Shown here piece after piece: positions 15,512-24,617 of a DNA stretch of 64,000 bases. The stretch comes from JBALVT01 sp036961345. GTDB taxonomy: Bacteria > Pseudomonadota > Gammaproteobacteria > Pseudomonadales > Halieaceae. The stretch covers positions 1 to 64,000 of the forward strand of contig JBALVT010000001.1 of assembly GCA_036961345.1 (NCBI GenBank), given 5' to 3'. The notes beneath the pieces were generated by a model. That model saw only the letters and a program-made list of their open reading frames with translations. It ran no database searches and was not told where the DNA came from. The position numbers and the translations under genes are program-made. Every line of letters starts with the position of its first letter. Within the stretch, counting starts at the first letter, position 1.

Positions 15512-16486
15512 ATGAAAACCAGACTTACCGAACTACTTGGCATTGAAACCCCAATAATCTGTGGTGGCATGATGCGTGTTGGCACGGCGGAATTGGCCGC
15601 TGCGGCATCTAACGCCGGTGCATTGGGTGTAATGACCGCACTAACCCTGCCTACACCAGAGTTACTCAAGGCTGAAATCGAAAAATGCCAGTCTTTGACC
15701 GACAAGCCTTTTGCGGTGAACTTGACCGTGGGCGTGGTGGTGTCTGATATTAACTACGATGAATACGTGGATATTATTTGTGATAGCGGCGTGAAGATTG
15801 TTGAGACAGCCGGACGTAGCCCTGAGCCGTTTATGGAGAAGTTTAACGAACACGGCATCAAGGTGATTCATAAGTGTGTGGCAGTGCGTCACGCGCTGAA
15901 GGCAGAGCGTATCGGTGTGGCGGCCGTTAGTATCGATGGGTTTGAGTGCGCCGGGCACCCCGGCGAGCAGGATGTGGGTGGCCTGGTGTTGTTCCCTGCG
16001 GCGGCTTCGGCACTGAAGATTCCTGTAATCGCGTCAGGTGGTATCGCAGACGGCCGGGGGCTGGCAGCCGCTTTAGCCCTGGGCGCTGAGGGTATCAACA
16101 TGGGCACACGTTTTATGGTGACCCAGGAAGCGCCTATTCACGAGGGTATTAAGCAGAAAATCGTGGAGATGGATGAGAACCAGACCCGCTTGATTTTCCG
16201 TACCTACAAAAACACCGCACGGGTTTATCGCAATGGTATCGCTGACGAGGTTGTCGAAATAGAGACTTCCGGGGGAGACTTTGGTCAGGTACACCATCTG
16301 GTATCAGGCGCGAATCAGGAAAAGGCCTGGAGTACCGGTGATATCGAAGCGGGTATGGTCACTGTCGGCATGTGCGGCGGTCTGATCAATGATATTCCTA
16401 CCTGCGAAGAGCTGGTGAGTAATATCATGTCCGATGCCGAGCAGATCATCAATGACAGGTTGGCTTCGATGATGGCGGCAAGCTGA
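15512..16486 (+). CDS. Nitronate monooxygenase / FabK-like flavoprotein
   Basis: 324-residue FMN TIM-barrel enzyme of the 2-nitropropane dioxygenase family. It has the N-terminal PIICGGMMRVG, the phosphate-binding ASGGIADGRGLAAALALGAEGINMGTRF region, and a GFECAGHPG segment holding the conserved His of the family. It oxidises nitronates or related compounds, though members also include enoyl reductases. The start at 15512 has only a weak ribosome site. An enoyl-CoA hydratase gene converges on it with 9 bases between, and a GGCA-n7-TGCC palindrome at 15434-15448 may regulate it. Confidence 0.88.
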   Translation: MKTRLTELLGIETPIICGGMMRVGTAELAAAASNAGALGVMTALTLPTPELLKAEIEKCQSLTDKPFAVNLTVGVVVSDINYDEYVDIICDSGVKIVETAGRSPEPFMEKFNEHGIKVIHKCVAVRHALKAERIGVAAVSIDGFECAGHPGEQDVGGLVLFPAAASALKIPVIASGGIADGRGLAAALALGAEGINMGTRFMVTQEAPIHEGIKQKIVEMDENQTRLIFRTYKNTARVYRNGIADEVVEIETSGGDFGQVHHLVSGANQEKAWSTGDIEAGMVTVGMCGGLINDIPTCEELVSNIMSDAEQIINDRLASMMAAS

Positions 16487-16495
16487 AGGCTCTTA

Positions 16496-17152
16496 TTAGA
16501 TCCTGTCAGACATTGCTTTCAGGGTGTTGGCGCGAATCAATAGCTTATTCTTCGCATATTGTCCCTGGGGTAGTTTGGCCAGTTGCTGGGCAACTTCCAT
16601 CGTACGGGCACTAAACTGCTCAGTATCAACCGCTTCATCGGTAAAACCAGCGGTAACTGCCGTATCCGGGTTGTAGACTTCAGATTGCAGGGCCACCCGG
16701 GTTATGTGTTGCTTGGCTATTCGCGACATCGTGAGTTCCACCAGTAAAGGGTGCATCTCCATTCCTATCGCGGTTTCGGGCAAGCTCATTTTGTAGTTTC
16801 CCTGCAGGCCTATGCGTGAATCGCAGGCCATGATGATAAAGGCGCCCATGGCGATGCCGTGCCCGGTGCATGCTGCCACCAGTGGCAGTGGGAAGCTATA
16901 CAGGCGAATGAGCAGTTTGAAGCCCCTGCCTACCATTGCCATGCCTTCCTCGGGGCCCTTTTTGAATTCGCCCAGATCAAAACCCGCTGAAAACATCCCT
17001 TCTCGGCCACGCAGGATAACCGCACCTGCCTGCTCGGCTTCTGCGCGGTCCAGTCCCGCATTGATGTCATCAAGAAACTGCTGTCCCACAACGTTTGCCT
17101 TGCCGTCATCAAAGGTAAGGGTTGCTATATTGTTGTCTACTTCGTAATTCAT
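16496..17152 (-). CDS. Enoyl-CoA hydratase/isomerase-family protein
   Basis: 218-residue crotonase-fold protein that would act on acyl-CoA thioesters. The two oxyanion-hole segments are FSAGFDLGEF (about residues 54-63) and CTGHGIAMGAFI (about 94-105). SLPETAIGMEMH carries the probable catalytic acid. It lacks the longer C-terminal tail of typical 255-residue hydratases. It is divergently arranged with the TetR gene, sharing a 117-base promoter region with an operator-like palindrome. Confidence 0.88.
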   Translation of the reverse strand: MNYEVDNNIATLTFDDGKANVVGQQFLDDINAGLDRAEAEQAGAVILRGREGMFSAGFDLGEFKKGPEEGMAMVGRGFKLLIRLYSFPLPLVAACTGHGIAMGAFIIMACDSRIGLQGNYKMSLPETAIGMEMHPLLVELTMSRIAKQHITRVALQSEVYNPDTAVTAGFTDEAVDTEQFSARTMEVAQQLAKLPQGQYAKNKLLIRANTLKAMSDRI

Positions 17153-17180
17153 ATTGGATGTTCCATGGTATAAATAAATG

Positions 17181-17202
17181 GCATATATGCTGTCATTATA
17201 TG
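17181..17202. promoter_or_regulatory. Operator-like palindrome in the ECH/TetR divergent promoter
   Basis: GCATATATGC (17181-17190) is a perfect palindrome, and CATATA-n9-TATATG (17182-17202) forms a larger inverted repeat. A similar string (GGCATAATATGTGTCATATAA) lies upstream of the TonB receptor at 24529. It is a likely site for the adjacent TetR. Confidence 0.45.
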
Positions 17203-17269
17203 TTCAGCTACGCAAGGCCTTATGCTAATATCGTATTGATTGTAGCAACCCGAAACCTTGGGGAATATC

Positions 17270-17878
17270 TTGAGCAATATAACAGATGCAATAGAAACAT
17301 CAGAAGCACAAGCTGTTCCCGATGGGCGTCGGCAGCGCAGTGAGCGCAGCCGCCAGGCCATTCTGGACGCTGGAGCAGCACTGATTGAAGAGGGTGTGCT
17401 GGTGCCGACTGCACAGCAAATTTCGGAGCGTGCTGGTGTGGGTATTCGTTCTTTCTTTCGGCATTTTGCCGACATGGAAAGCCTGTTCGCAACGGTCGAT
17501 ATAGAGGGCCGGGAGCGCGTAGAGGCTCTTTTTACCGGTGGAGACCGCGACGGAACGCTTCAGGAGCGCATACTGCACGCAGTTGAACGTCACGCCGATG
17601 GTTACGAAGCTCAAAAGAATGCCATTCTAATGGCGGCCGCCCAGAGATGGCGGTATGAAATTTTGCGTAAGAATTATGCGCGCTACCAGCGCGGTTTACG
17701 CAAGGATCTCAATGATTGGCTGCCGGAGTTGAAAGCTCTGTCCAAACCTGAGCGTGAGGCGGTAGACGCGGTAGCTTCCGCGGAGATGTGGCTTAGGTTG
17801 AGAGAGCATCAGGGGCTTAGCAAAAATCAGTCTGTAGAGATCATTGTCACGATGCTGCAGCGTCTAATCCCAGCTTAA
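17270..17878 (+). CDS. TetR-family transcriptional regulator
   Basis: About 202 residues. The N-terminal HTH spans ERSRQAILDAGAALIEEG through ISERAGVGIRSFFRHFADMESLF, and a helical ligand domain follows. The start is taken as TTG 17270 because GGGG lies six bases upstream; TTG 17258 is also in frame. It probably controls the divergent enoyl-CoA hydratase gene and perhaps the downstream DsbA-like gene. The ligand is unknown, though acyl-CoA or aromatic compounds would fit the context. Confidence 0.88.
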   Translation: MSNITDAIETSEAQAVPDGRRQRSERSRQAILDAGAALIEEGVLVPTAQQISERAGVGIRSFFRHFADMESLFATVDIEGRERVEALFTGGDRDGTLQERILHAVERHADGYEAQKNAILMAAAQRWRYEILRKNYARYQRGLRKDLNDWLPELKALSKPEREAVDAVASAEMWLRLREHQGLSKNQSVEIIVTMLQRLIPA

Positions 17879-17912
17879 TTTTTGGTATAACCTCTACTAG
17901 TGAAAATCATCT

Positions 17913-19286
17913 ATGGCTGAAAAATTTCAGGAGCAGGGCGGGGCGGCAACAATGGATCCATCGCCGATTTTGCGTTGGATGACATCTACCATGATGAGCC
18001 GAATATCCAGACCCGAACGTCTGGCAAAAAAGCGGGCGAAGTTTGAAAAGCAAAGAGCAAAAACCGGCCAGGCCCATGTGGTGGAGTATTTCCATCAGTT
18101 AGATGATGGTTATAGTCACCTTGCAGCACAGGTGCTTGAATCTTTGGCGGCGCGTTATGACATAGAACTTGTTTGTCATCTTGTGACTGGCCCGCTGGGT
18201 AAAAATAGTGCCGAACCGGAACTGTTGCTGAAGTTATCTCGTTACGATGCATTTCACGTTGCCCCCGATTACGGCCTGGAATTTCCCCGCCACAATGAAG
18301 CGCCAGACGATAGATTGGTCAAGCTCGGCGCCAGCATTTTGGCGGCACAGGACTCAGCAGGTTTTATTGGCTGCGTCACAGAGGTGGGGAAGGCACTTTG
18401 GGCGGGAGATGAAACAACGCTTGAGGCGTTAGCGCAGCAGCACGGCACTGCCACTGCTGAACAGGTAGATGCCAAGGTCGAGGCCGGTACGCAGCGCCGC
18501 GAAGCGTTGCGACATTACTCGGGAGCAATGTTCTACTACGGGCAGGAATGGTACTGGGGAGTCGACCGGCTCTATCATCTGGAGAAGCGTCTCGGCGAAT
18601 TGGGAATAGATGCTCAGGCAGGGCAGAATCTGCTAGTGCCGCGGCCCGCCTTAGAGGCAGGTGAATTAAAGGACAATGGCAGCCTCACCCTGGAGGTGTA
18701 TCCGTCGCTGCGCAGTCCCTATACATCGATAGTATTTGATCGCACGGTAAAGCTCGCCGCAGATACCGGTGTGAATCTTGTGGTGCGCCCGGTATTGCCC
18801 ATGGTGATGCGCGGTGTGCCTGCCACTCGCCAAAAGGGTATGTATATATTTCTCGATACGGCACGTGAAGCGCGCGAGGCCGGGGTTTCCTACGGTAATT
18901 TTTACGATCCCATTGGCGAGCCGGCCCGTCGTTGTTATTCGCTCTATTCCTGGGCAGAAGAACAGGGCAAAGGGGTGGCGCTGCTGTCGTGTTTTCTCAA
19001 GGCGGCATTTGCCGAGGGTATCAACACCAATAACGACAAAGGCCTGAAAACGGTAGTTGAAAACGCCGGCCTGGATTGGTCGCAGGCCAAGAGCGTTTTG
19101 GGCCAGCCTGGTTGGGAAGAACTGGTGGAGTCAAATCGTCAGGCCATGTATGACGCGGGTCTGTGGGGTGTGCCGAGTTTCCGATTGCTCGACGAGAATG
19201 GTGAACAGTTGTTGGCGCTGTGGGGCCAGGACAGATTGTGGTTATTTGCCAGGGAGATTCAGCGTCAACTGGCGAAGCGGCAGTAG
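17913..19286 (+). CDS. Two-domain DsbA/HCCA-isomerase-like protein
   Basis: 457 residues made of two consecutive thioredoxin-fold units of the 2-hydroxychromene-2-carboxylate isomerase (GST-kappa-like) group. Unit 1 covers about residues 55-235 (HVVEYFHQLDDGYSHLAA) and unit 2 about 255-455 (TLEVYPSLRSPYTSIVFDR). Both carry Asp/Ser-type rather than CxxC active sites. Unit 2 ends with the family's WGVPSF and LWGQDRLW. The single-domain enzymes use glutathione to isomerise ring-cleavage products, so a glutathione-linked step is likely. An alternative start is ATG 17952. The long GST gene converges on it. Confidence 0.82.
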   Translation: MAEKFQEQGGAATMDPSPILRWMTSTMMSRISRPERLAKKRAKFEKQRAKTGQAHVVEYFHQLDDGYSHLAAQVLESLAARYDIELVCHLVTGPLGKNSAEPELLLKLSRYDAFHVAPDYGLEFPRHNEAPDDRLVKLGASILAAQDSAGFIGCVTEVGKALWAGDETTLEALAQQHGTATAEQVDAKVEAGTQRREALRHYSGAMFYYGQEWYWGVDRLYHLEKRLGELGIDAQAGQNLLVPRPALEAGELKDNGSLTLEVYPSLRSPYTSIVFDRTVKLAADTGVNLVVRPVLPMVMRGVPATRQKGMYIFLDTAREAREAGVSYGNFYDPIGEPARRCYSLYSWAEEQGKGVALLSCFLKAAFAEGINTNNDKGLKTVVENAGLDWSQAKSVLGQPGWEELVESNRQAMYDAGLWGVPSFRLLDENGEQLLALWGQDRLWLFAREIQRQLAKRQ

Positions 19287-19327
19287 CTATTTACGGTCAC
19301 GTCACGCCTTTTTACTTATTGGCCGAG

Positions 19328-20431
19328 TTACTCGTATACATCGATCATCTTTTCATCGACATAAAAGGGCAGCTGCTTACAGACATTTTCATCGATCGGC
19401 AGGTCGGCGTGGCGCCACATGGGTTCCCAGCAGCCATGTTTTTCTAGCAGTGCTTTAGCCTGTTCCTGATTGGCGGTATCCAGCGCTTCAAAGCGAGCAC
19501 GGATTTGTTTTAAGCACCACACGCGATATTTTGACCAGCGGGCCTGGGTATATTGCACTCCATCAACCTCCACATCGAATTTCTTTTGGCCGGCGATCAA
19601 GGCTTCTATATTGCCGCAAAGATAAGGCAGGTAGTTGCTGCCAATCTCATCGAGAATCGGCCCCCAATCGGCAGGAATACCCTCCAGTTGCGTGCCAACA
19701 CCCTCTTCGAGTTTTGCGTTCCATAGGCGGGCGGTCCACTCATAGACCGCCGGTGCGCGCTGCCGCATTAGCTCGGCGGGTACCGGATCTAACGCAAAGT
19801 GCCGGAAAAAAGGCCCAGAAAATCCTATGTCGGCCAGGCTTGGATTCTCACCCAAGAGAAAAGGTCGCTTCTGAAAAATAGCTTCTAGTTGATCCAGGGT
19901 GCGGAAGTAAATTGCCTCTACACCTGGTACCTGATTAGGCGTGATGCCGTCACCTCGGGTGTAACCATTTCGCTGCCTGTAGATGAGCATCCTGCGTTTT
20001 ATAAACCCTGGCAAGGGCATTTCCGACATAAGCTCCTCGGCCAACTGGGTGCTGGCGAAGCGGGCCCCGCGATCGTAGAACCAGCGAAAATGCATGGCCG
20101 GGCGCCACAACCACTCATCGGCATAGTCCTCTAGCAGTAAGCTGAAGAAGCGTTGTAGCGGATCGATAGGAATCACTCCAGTGGCAGGGTATTGCTCTTC
20201 AAACCATTGAATGATGGGTGTGCTGTCGCTCATCCAGCGGCCGTCCGCCAGTTCCAGCGCAGGCATTTGAGTTGAGCCGACCTTTTCCATTATCGAGGCA
20301 TGTCGCTTTGAGGTCAGCGCTCGAAGTTCGTAGGGCAGGCCTTTTATTCGAAAATAATTCTCCAGCTTGCCAGTAAAGTAGGAAATGCTGGAGCCGTAGA
20401 GGTTGGCGGGAATTATTTTTGAAGAATCCAT
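19328..20431 (-). CDS. Long glutathione S-transferase-like protein (group B)
   Basis: 367 residues. The N-terminal thioredoxin-like GST domain starts LYGSSISYFTGKLENYFRIKG, with the cis-Pro region TQMPALEL and the glutathione Ser in SDSTPIIQWFEE. An all-alpha C-terminal domain contains RPAMHFRWFY and SLADIGFSGPFF. An added tail of about 110 residues has no counterpart in ordinary 200-220 residue GSTs. The start at ATG 20431 fits the domain; the longer upstream frame has no GST features. It shares its layout with the proteins at 28466, 38627 and 46246. Confidence 0.85.
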   Translation of the reverse strand: MDSSKIIPANLYGSSISYFTGKLENYFRIKGLPYELRALTSKRHASIMEKVGSTQMPALELADGRWMSDSTPIIQWFEEQYPATGVIPIDPLQRFFSLLLEDYADEWLWRPAMHFRWFYDRGARFASTQLAEELMSEMPLPGFIKRRMLIYRQRNGYTRGDGITPNQVPGVEAIYFRTLDQLEAIFQKRPFLLGENPSLADIGFSGPFFRHFALDPVPAELMRQRAPAVYEWTARLWNAKLEEGVGTQLEGIPADWGPILDEIGSNYLPYLCGNIEALIAGQKKFDVEVDGVQYTQARWSKYRVWCLKQIRARFEALDTANQEQAKALLEKHGCWEPMWRHADLPIDENVCKQLPFYVDEKMIDVYE

Positions 20432-20688
20432 GGCGAAACAACTCTTGTTTGCAGGATCAACAAGACTATCTTTCGACAATAAGATTGTCCACAAACCAAT
20501 CATTCTGCCATGCACTGCACGTATATGGAGGACTGCGGGTACGCACCGCTGCTGACTGAGGCTGAATGCCTTGAGGCAATCGATCGGGTTCTGGCATAGG
20601 AATATTGCGTAAATATACAAACTAGCAGTTGATCATAGGACTATTCTCGGTGCTACTATCAGGCATCCCCGAGATTAGGAGCGTCAAC

Positions 20689-21105
20689 GTGCCCATAAGA
20701 AATGTATTCGAACATGTGCTGGAGCTGGCACAAACCATTGAAAACCTCGACGTAGAGGACGTAAAACGCGAGCTTGCTGAAAACGATGAGCTTTTGCTGC
20801 TGGACCTGCGGGAAATGCAGGAACTGGTTGATAAAGGCACGATTCCTGGGTCAAAACATGTGCCTCGCGGAATGCTGGAATTCTGGGCCGACCCTGCCAG
20901 CCCCTATGCGCGCGATTACTTTGGCGAGCACAAACGCACGATTGTATTTTGTGCTGGCGGCGGTCGTTCTGTCTATGCGGTTAAAGCGCTACAAGATATG
21001 GGTTATAGCAATGTAGCGCAGCTCGGCCCTGGCTTTGGTGGCTGGCTTGGTGCCGGTGAGCCTATCCACGATTATAGCGAAACCAGTCGATGGGTGCGCC
21101 GTTAG
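20689..21105 (+). CDS. Rhodanese-like sulfurtransferase
   Basis: 138-residue single rhodanese domain with LLLLDLREMQEL and the active loop FCAGGGRSVYA, whose Cys carries the persulfide. It has no signal peptide from the chosen start. GTG 20689 follows TTAGGAG at good spacing and is preferred to the in-frame ATG at 20629. A C-S-lyase-type aminotransferase gene follows 36 bases later, so the pair may release and pass on cysteine-derived sulfur. Confidence 0.87.
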   Translation: MPIRNVFEHVLELAQTIENLDVEDVKRELAENDELLLLDLREMQELVDKGTIPGSKHVPRGMLEFWADPASPYARDYFGEHKRTIVFCAGGGRSVYAVKALQDMGYSNVAQLGPGFGGWLGAGEPIHDYSETSRWVRR

Positions 21106-21141
21106 TGCAGTGCGCAGGCCTTACCGCGACCAGGAGTTAAC

Positions 21142-22311
21142 GTGAGCATTACGCAAAAGCAAAAAATCGATTTTGATTCGGCACCCGACCGACGTGGCGG
21201 GGACAGTTTCAAGTGGAATCGATTCGCAGACCCAGCGCAGGATGTGATTGGCGCCTGGGTGGCGGATATGGATTTTTTGTCCCCACCGGAAGTGCTCGAT
21301 GCGGTCAATACGCGTTTGTGTGGCGCCGCACTGGGCTATTCTGATCCTCCCGACGAACTGGTCTCCTTACTTGTTGAGCGCTTTTGGCGCCTGTATCAGT
21401 GGCGTCTAGAATCGAGCTGGTTTGTGTTTTTGCCCGGTGTGGTACCTGGCCTGTTTGGCGCTGTCAGGGCGACCGGAAAAGAGGGTGACTCAGTCATTGC
21501 CCAGAGCCCGAATTATCACTACATGTTTGATGCTCCAGAGTGTTCGGAGCGGGAATTGGCCGTGGTTGGGAATCGTCTGGTAGACGGGCGCTGGGAGATG
21601 AACCTGGATGAATTGCGAACATTGGCGGGCGAGGGGGCAAGCAGCTTTCTGTTGTGTAATCCTCACAATCCGGTGGGCCGAATATTGACGCGTAGTGAAC
21701 TCCAATCGGTGGCAGATATCTGCGTTGAGCACGGCCTTATGATCTGCTCTGATGAAATTCACGCCGACCTTTTGCTCGACACAGACAAACCGCATATTCC
21801 CATTGCCAGTTTGTCAGCTGACATCGAGCAAAATTCCATAACCTTGGTGTCCCCTAGTAAAACCTTCAACCTGCCGGGTATAGGTGGTTTTGCGATTGCA
21901 ATTATCCCCAATCCTGCATTGCGTAAATCGTTTGAAGAAAAAATTCACGGTTTGTCGGTGTACCCTAGCGCTCTGGCTTGTACCGCTGCGCTGGCTGCCT
22001 ATCGCGATGGTGGGGAGTGGTTGGCACAATTGCTTGAATATCTCAGAGCAAATCGGGATTATCTTGAGCGCGAGATCGCGTCGATGATTGGTCTGTCCAT
22101 GGCCCACGTGGAAGCAACGTTCCTGGCTTGGATTAATGTATCCGAGTTGAAGCTGGATAATGCCTTCGAGCATTTTTTGGCGCACGGTGTGGCTCTGTCG
22201 GACGGTTCGCCAATGGGTGATTCGGATTATCTGCGACTGAACTTCGCCTGCAGCCGTGCTACGCTGGAGGAAATAATCAAGCGTATGAAGAAAGCTCTAT
22301 ACGCCAAATAG
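21142..22311 (+). CDS. PatB/MalY-like PLP C-S lyase (aminotransferase class I/II)
   Basis: 389-residue fold-type I PLP enzyme of the MalY/PatB group, which cleave cystathionine or cysteine conjugates. Seen are the N-terminal KWNRFADPAQDVIGAWVADMDF, the cofactor-binding CNPHNPVGR and SDEIHADL, and the Schiff-base lysine in SPSKTFNLPG. The GTG at 21142 follows AGGAG. With a rhodanese just upstream and several GSTs nearby, breakdown of glutathione-derived cysteine S-conjugates is an attractive role, but this is inference. Confidence 0.88.
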   Translation: MSITQKQKIDFDSAPDRRGGDSFKWNRFADPAQDVIGAWVADMDFLSPPEVLDAVNTRLCGAALGYSDPPDELVSLLVERFWRLYQWRLESSWFVFLPGVVPGLFGAVRATGKEGDSVIAQSPNYHYMFDAPECSERELAVVGNRLVDGRWEMNLDELRTLAGEGASSFLLCNPHNPVGRILTRSELQSVADICVEHGLMICSDEIHADLLLDTDKPHIPIASLSADIEQNSITLVSPSKTFNLPGIGGFAIAIIPNPALRKSFEEKIHGLSVYPSALACTAALAAYRDGGEWLAQLLEYLRANRDYLEREIASMIGLSMAHVEATFLAWINVSELKLDNAFEHFLAHGVALSDGSPMGDSDYLRLNFACSRATLEEIIKRMKKALYAK

Positions 22312-22328
22312 TCCAAGGCGAAACCTGT

Positions 22329-23237
22329 ATGAACTGGCAAGACATCACGAATGACTTTAGCAATGACGACCTGATTTATTGGTTTGCAGTTATATTCCTG
22401 CTGGCTTTTGCCCTGGAGTATTTCTATAACAAAAAAAACAACCTCAATTTATATGAACCAAAAGATACGCGAGCATCATTGTGGATGATGGTTTATGTGA
22501 TTGTAGTCGACCTGATACCGAAATTTTCCTTTTTCGTGTTGATCTATTTTTTGCATGACTTGTCGCCCTTAAAAGACGTTGTGCAGCGGCAGTGGTGGGC
22601 CTGGGTTTTACTGTTTGTATTAGATGATTTTATTTATTACTGGATGCACCGGATGAACCATCAGGTGCGCATCTTCTGGGCCGGTCATGTTAGCCACCAC
22701 TCAGCGATTAAGATGAATTACGCTACGGCGCTACGACAGGGCGTCGGTGAACGCTTTCACAAATACCTGTTTTGGATTCCGCTGCCCCTGTTGGGCTTTG
22801 ATGCGCTGATGATATTCATGATGATGAGCTTCAACCTGTTCTATCAGTTCTGGGTGCATACCGAGCTTGTTGATCGCCTGCCCAGACCCATTGAACGATG
22901 GTTCAATACACCATCACATCACCGGGTGCATCATGCCTCCAATTTGCGTTACCTCGATTGCAATCACGCGGGTGTGTTTATCATCTGGGACAAGTTGTTT
23001 GGTTCGTTCTCCGAGGAGCACCCGGATGATCCTCCCCGTTACGGTCTAACTAAAAACATTACTTCCTATCACCCCTGGGATGTCGCCACACATGAATATA
23101 GTGCTATCTGGCAAGATGTTCGCAGAGCGCAGCGCTGGCAAGACAAGTTGAAGTACATTTTTTATGCCCCGGGCTGGAGTCATGATGGCGAAGACAATCG
23201 CAGCAAGGTATTGCGCGCCCGGGCACTGAACGCTTGA
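22329..23237 (+). CDS. Fatty acid hydroxylase / sterol desaturase family protein
   Basis: 302-residue integral membrane di-iron enzyme with about four helices. The three histidine boxes are visible: HRMNH (about residue 112), HVSHH (about 124) and HRVHH (about 200), plus a further His near HAGVF. The family adds oxygen to or desaturates lipids, sterols or hydrocarbons. It starts 18 bases after the C-S lyase gene and may share its transcript. It fits a region rich in lipid and aromatic oxidation genes. Confidence 0.9.
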   Translation: MNWQDITNDFSNDDLIYWFAVIFLLAFALEYFYNKKNNLNLYEPKDTRASLWMMVYVIVVDLIPKFSFFVLIYFLHDLSPLKDVVQRQWWAWVLLFVLDDFIYYWMHRMNHQVRIFWAGHVSHHSAIKMNYATALRQGVGERFHKYLFWIPLPLLGFDALMIFMMMSFNLFYQFWVHTELVDRLPRPIERWFNTPSHHRVHHASNLRYLDCNHAGVFIIWDKLFGSFSEEHPDDPPRYGLTKNITSYHPWDVATHEYSAIWQDVRRAQRWQDKLKYIFYAPGWSHDGEDNRSKVLRARALNA

Positions 23238-23286
23238 GCGCGCTCTACTTTGGGGTGTAGTGAAAATCTAATAGGATGCAGATAAG

Positions 23287-24123
23287 TTGAAAAATCATGT
23301 AGAGGGAAAGTCCATCATCATAACCGGAGCCGGTGGTGGTTTTGGCGCTCTGGTAAGTCAAAAGGCAGCGGCGTTGGGCGCGAAGATAACCTGTGCCGAC
23401 ATTGATGTCGGTGCTGCAGAGGCCGTTGCGGCTTCGATTCGTGCCGCTGGGGGCGAGGCACAGTCTGTCGCCGCCGACGTAGTCGATGCACAGCAGATGA
23501 GCGCAGTTGCTAAATCGGCCACAGACGCCTTCGGCTCGATTGATGTACTGATTAATAACGCCGGCGTCATGCCCTTGTCGTATGTGAGCGATCACGAAGT
23601 GGCGCTACCGAAATGGCATCAGTGTATCGATATCAATTTTAAAGGAGTCGTCAATGGAACAGCCGCTGTTTACGACCAGATGATGGCGCAAGGCTGCGGC
23701 CATGTGATTAACATCTCGTCAATTTATGGTAATCACCCTATGGTGGGATCGGCTGTTTATGGCGCTACCAAGGCTGCGGTCAACTATTTTTCCGAGTCTC
23801 TGCGCGTTGAAACCCGGGGCAAAATCAAAGTGACTATCGTTAAACCTACAGCAGTTCTGGGTACCGGACTTAGTGCCGGTGTCATTAATCCCGCGGCGGC
23901 TGGTGGTAGTGTCGGTCATAATATCGCGGAATTTGGCACGCTTATTCAGGCGTTTATGCAGGGAGAGAGCCCAGCCGAAGCCCATGATCCAGGCAGTATC
24001 TCCTATCAAATTATGGATCCAGAACATATTGCAGAATCTATTATCTACACAATTAATCAGCCCTGGGGAGTTTCGATCGGCGACATTACGATTCGGGCGG
24101 CTGGGGATCATTATATTTTGTAA
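23287..24123 (+). CDS. Short-chain dehydrogenase/reductase
   Basis: 278-residue classical SDR. The nucleotide-binding TGAGGGFGA lies at residues 14-22, the structural NNAG follows, and the catalytic Ser...Tyr-x3-Lys reads NISS...YGATK. The start is TTG 23287, with AGGA about ten bases upstream. It oxidises or reduces an alcohol or ketone with NAD(P); the substrate is unknown. The remains of a tetR gene follow on the other strand. Confidence 0.9.
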   Translation: MKNHVEGKSIIITGAGGGFGALVSQKAAALGAKITCADIDVGAAEAVAASIRAAGGEAQSVAADVVDAQQMSAVAKSATDAFGSIDVLINNAGVMPLSYVSDHEVALPKWHQCIDINFKGVVNGTAAVYDQMMAQGCGHVINISSIYGNHPMVGSAVYGATKAAVNYFSESLRVETRGKIKVTIVKPTAVLGTGLSAGVINPAAAGGSVGHNIAEFGTLIQAFMQGESPAEAHDPGSISYQIMDPEHIAESIIYTINQPWGVSIGDITIRAAGDHYIL

Positions 24124-24617
24124 CGGGCCGGTGTAGCCGAGTTCCTATAGCGTGGCATCCGGGTGGCCATGCTCGCCGTTAGTTTTTCAGGCCTGTGAGT
24201 ATAAGTTTCATCAGCTCGTTATGTGGCTTCTTCGGAAAAGTGGGCGATTGTGCCGCCAGCGGCATCATAAGCCAGGAGCCAACCAGACTTACCGCAACGA
24301 CCTCCGGCTTCCAACTCTTATTGAACTCGCCGCTGGTCTGTCCTTCGCGGATGATGATTTCCAGTTTTGTTGATCACCCGGATCCGGACAATTCGAGACT
24401 GATGCTGCGTCTCTGGTACAACCTGACCAGCTGGATTACGCAATTATACAAGTATTGCGTGCCAGTCAGGGTAGATTTGAATATATGGCATTGTTACTGT
24501 CTTTAATGTTGAAATGGGAAAACAAACGGCATAATATGTGTCATATAAATAGCCGGATCGCAGAAATACGTAAATTGAGCTTCGCATAACATCTAATAAA
24601 CTCGAGGTAATCGACGC
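24124..24617. other. 494-base gap: TetR remnant and TonB-receptor promoter region
   Basis: Apart from the decayed tetR fragment, it holds GGCATAATATGTGTCATATAA at 24529-24549, which resembles the operator-like string at 17180-17202. The TonB-dependent receptor starts 68 bases further on. No intact gene is present. Confidence 0.5.
24179..24480 (-). pseudogene. TetR-family regulator remnant
   Basis: The reverse frame reads LEIIIREGQTSGEFNKSW and ends HNELMKLILTGLKN at a TAA (24179-24181), a typical TetR C-terminal end. Upstream the same frame has a TGA (24374-24376), then a further TetR-like stretch (NCVIQLVRLYQRR), then more stops. The HTH part is not found. The gene is decayed. It may once have controlled the SDR or the TonB receptor beside it. 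Confidence 0.65.

Noticed and set aside
19328..20620. Longer 430-residue start for the GST protein
   Set aside because: The GST domain begins a few residues after Met at 20431; the upstream 63 codons show no homology and cover the divergent promoter region.
23236..23245. GAGCGCGCTC palindrome after the fatty acid hydroxylase gene
   Set aside because: Only ten bases with no loop and no T-run; too short to call a terminator or operator.
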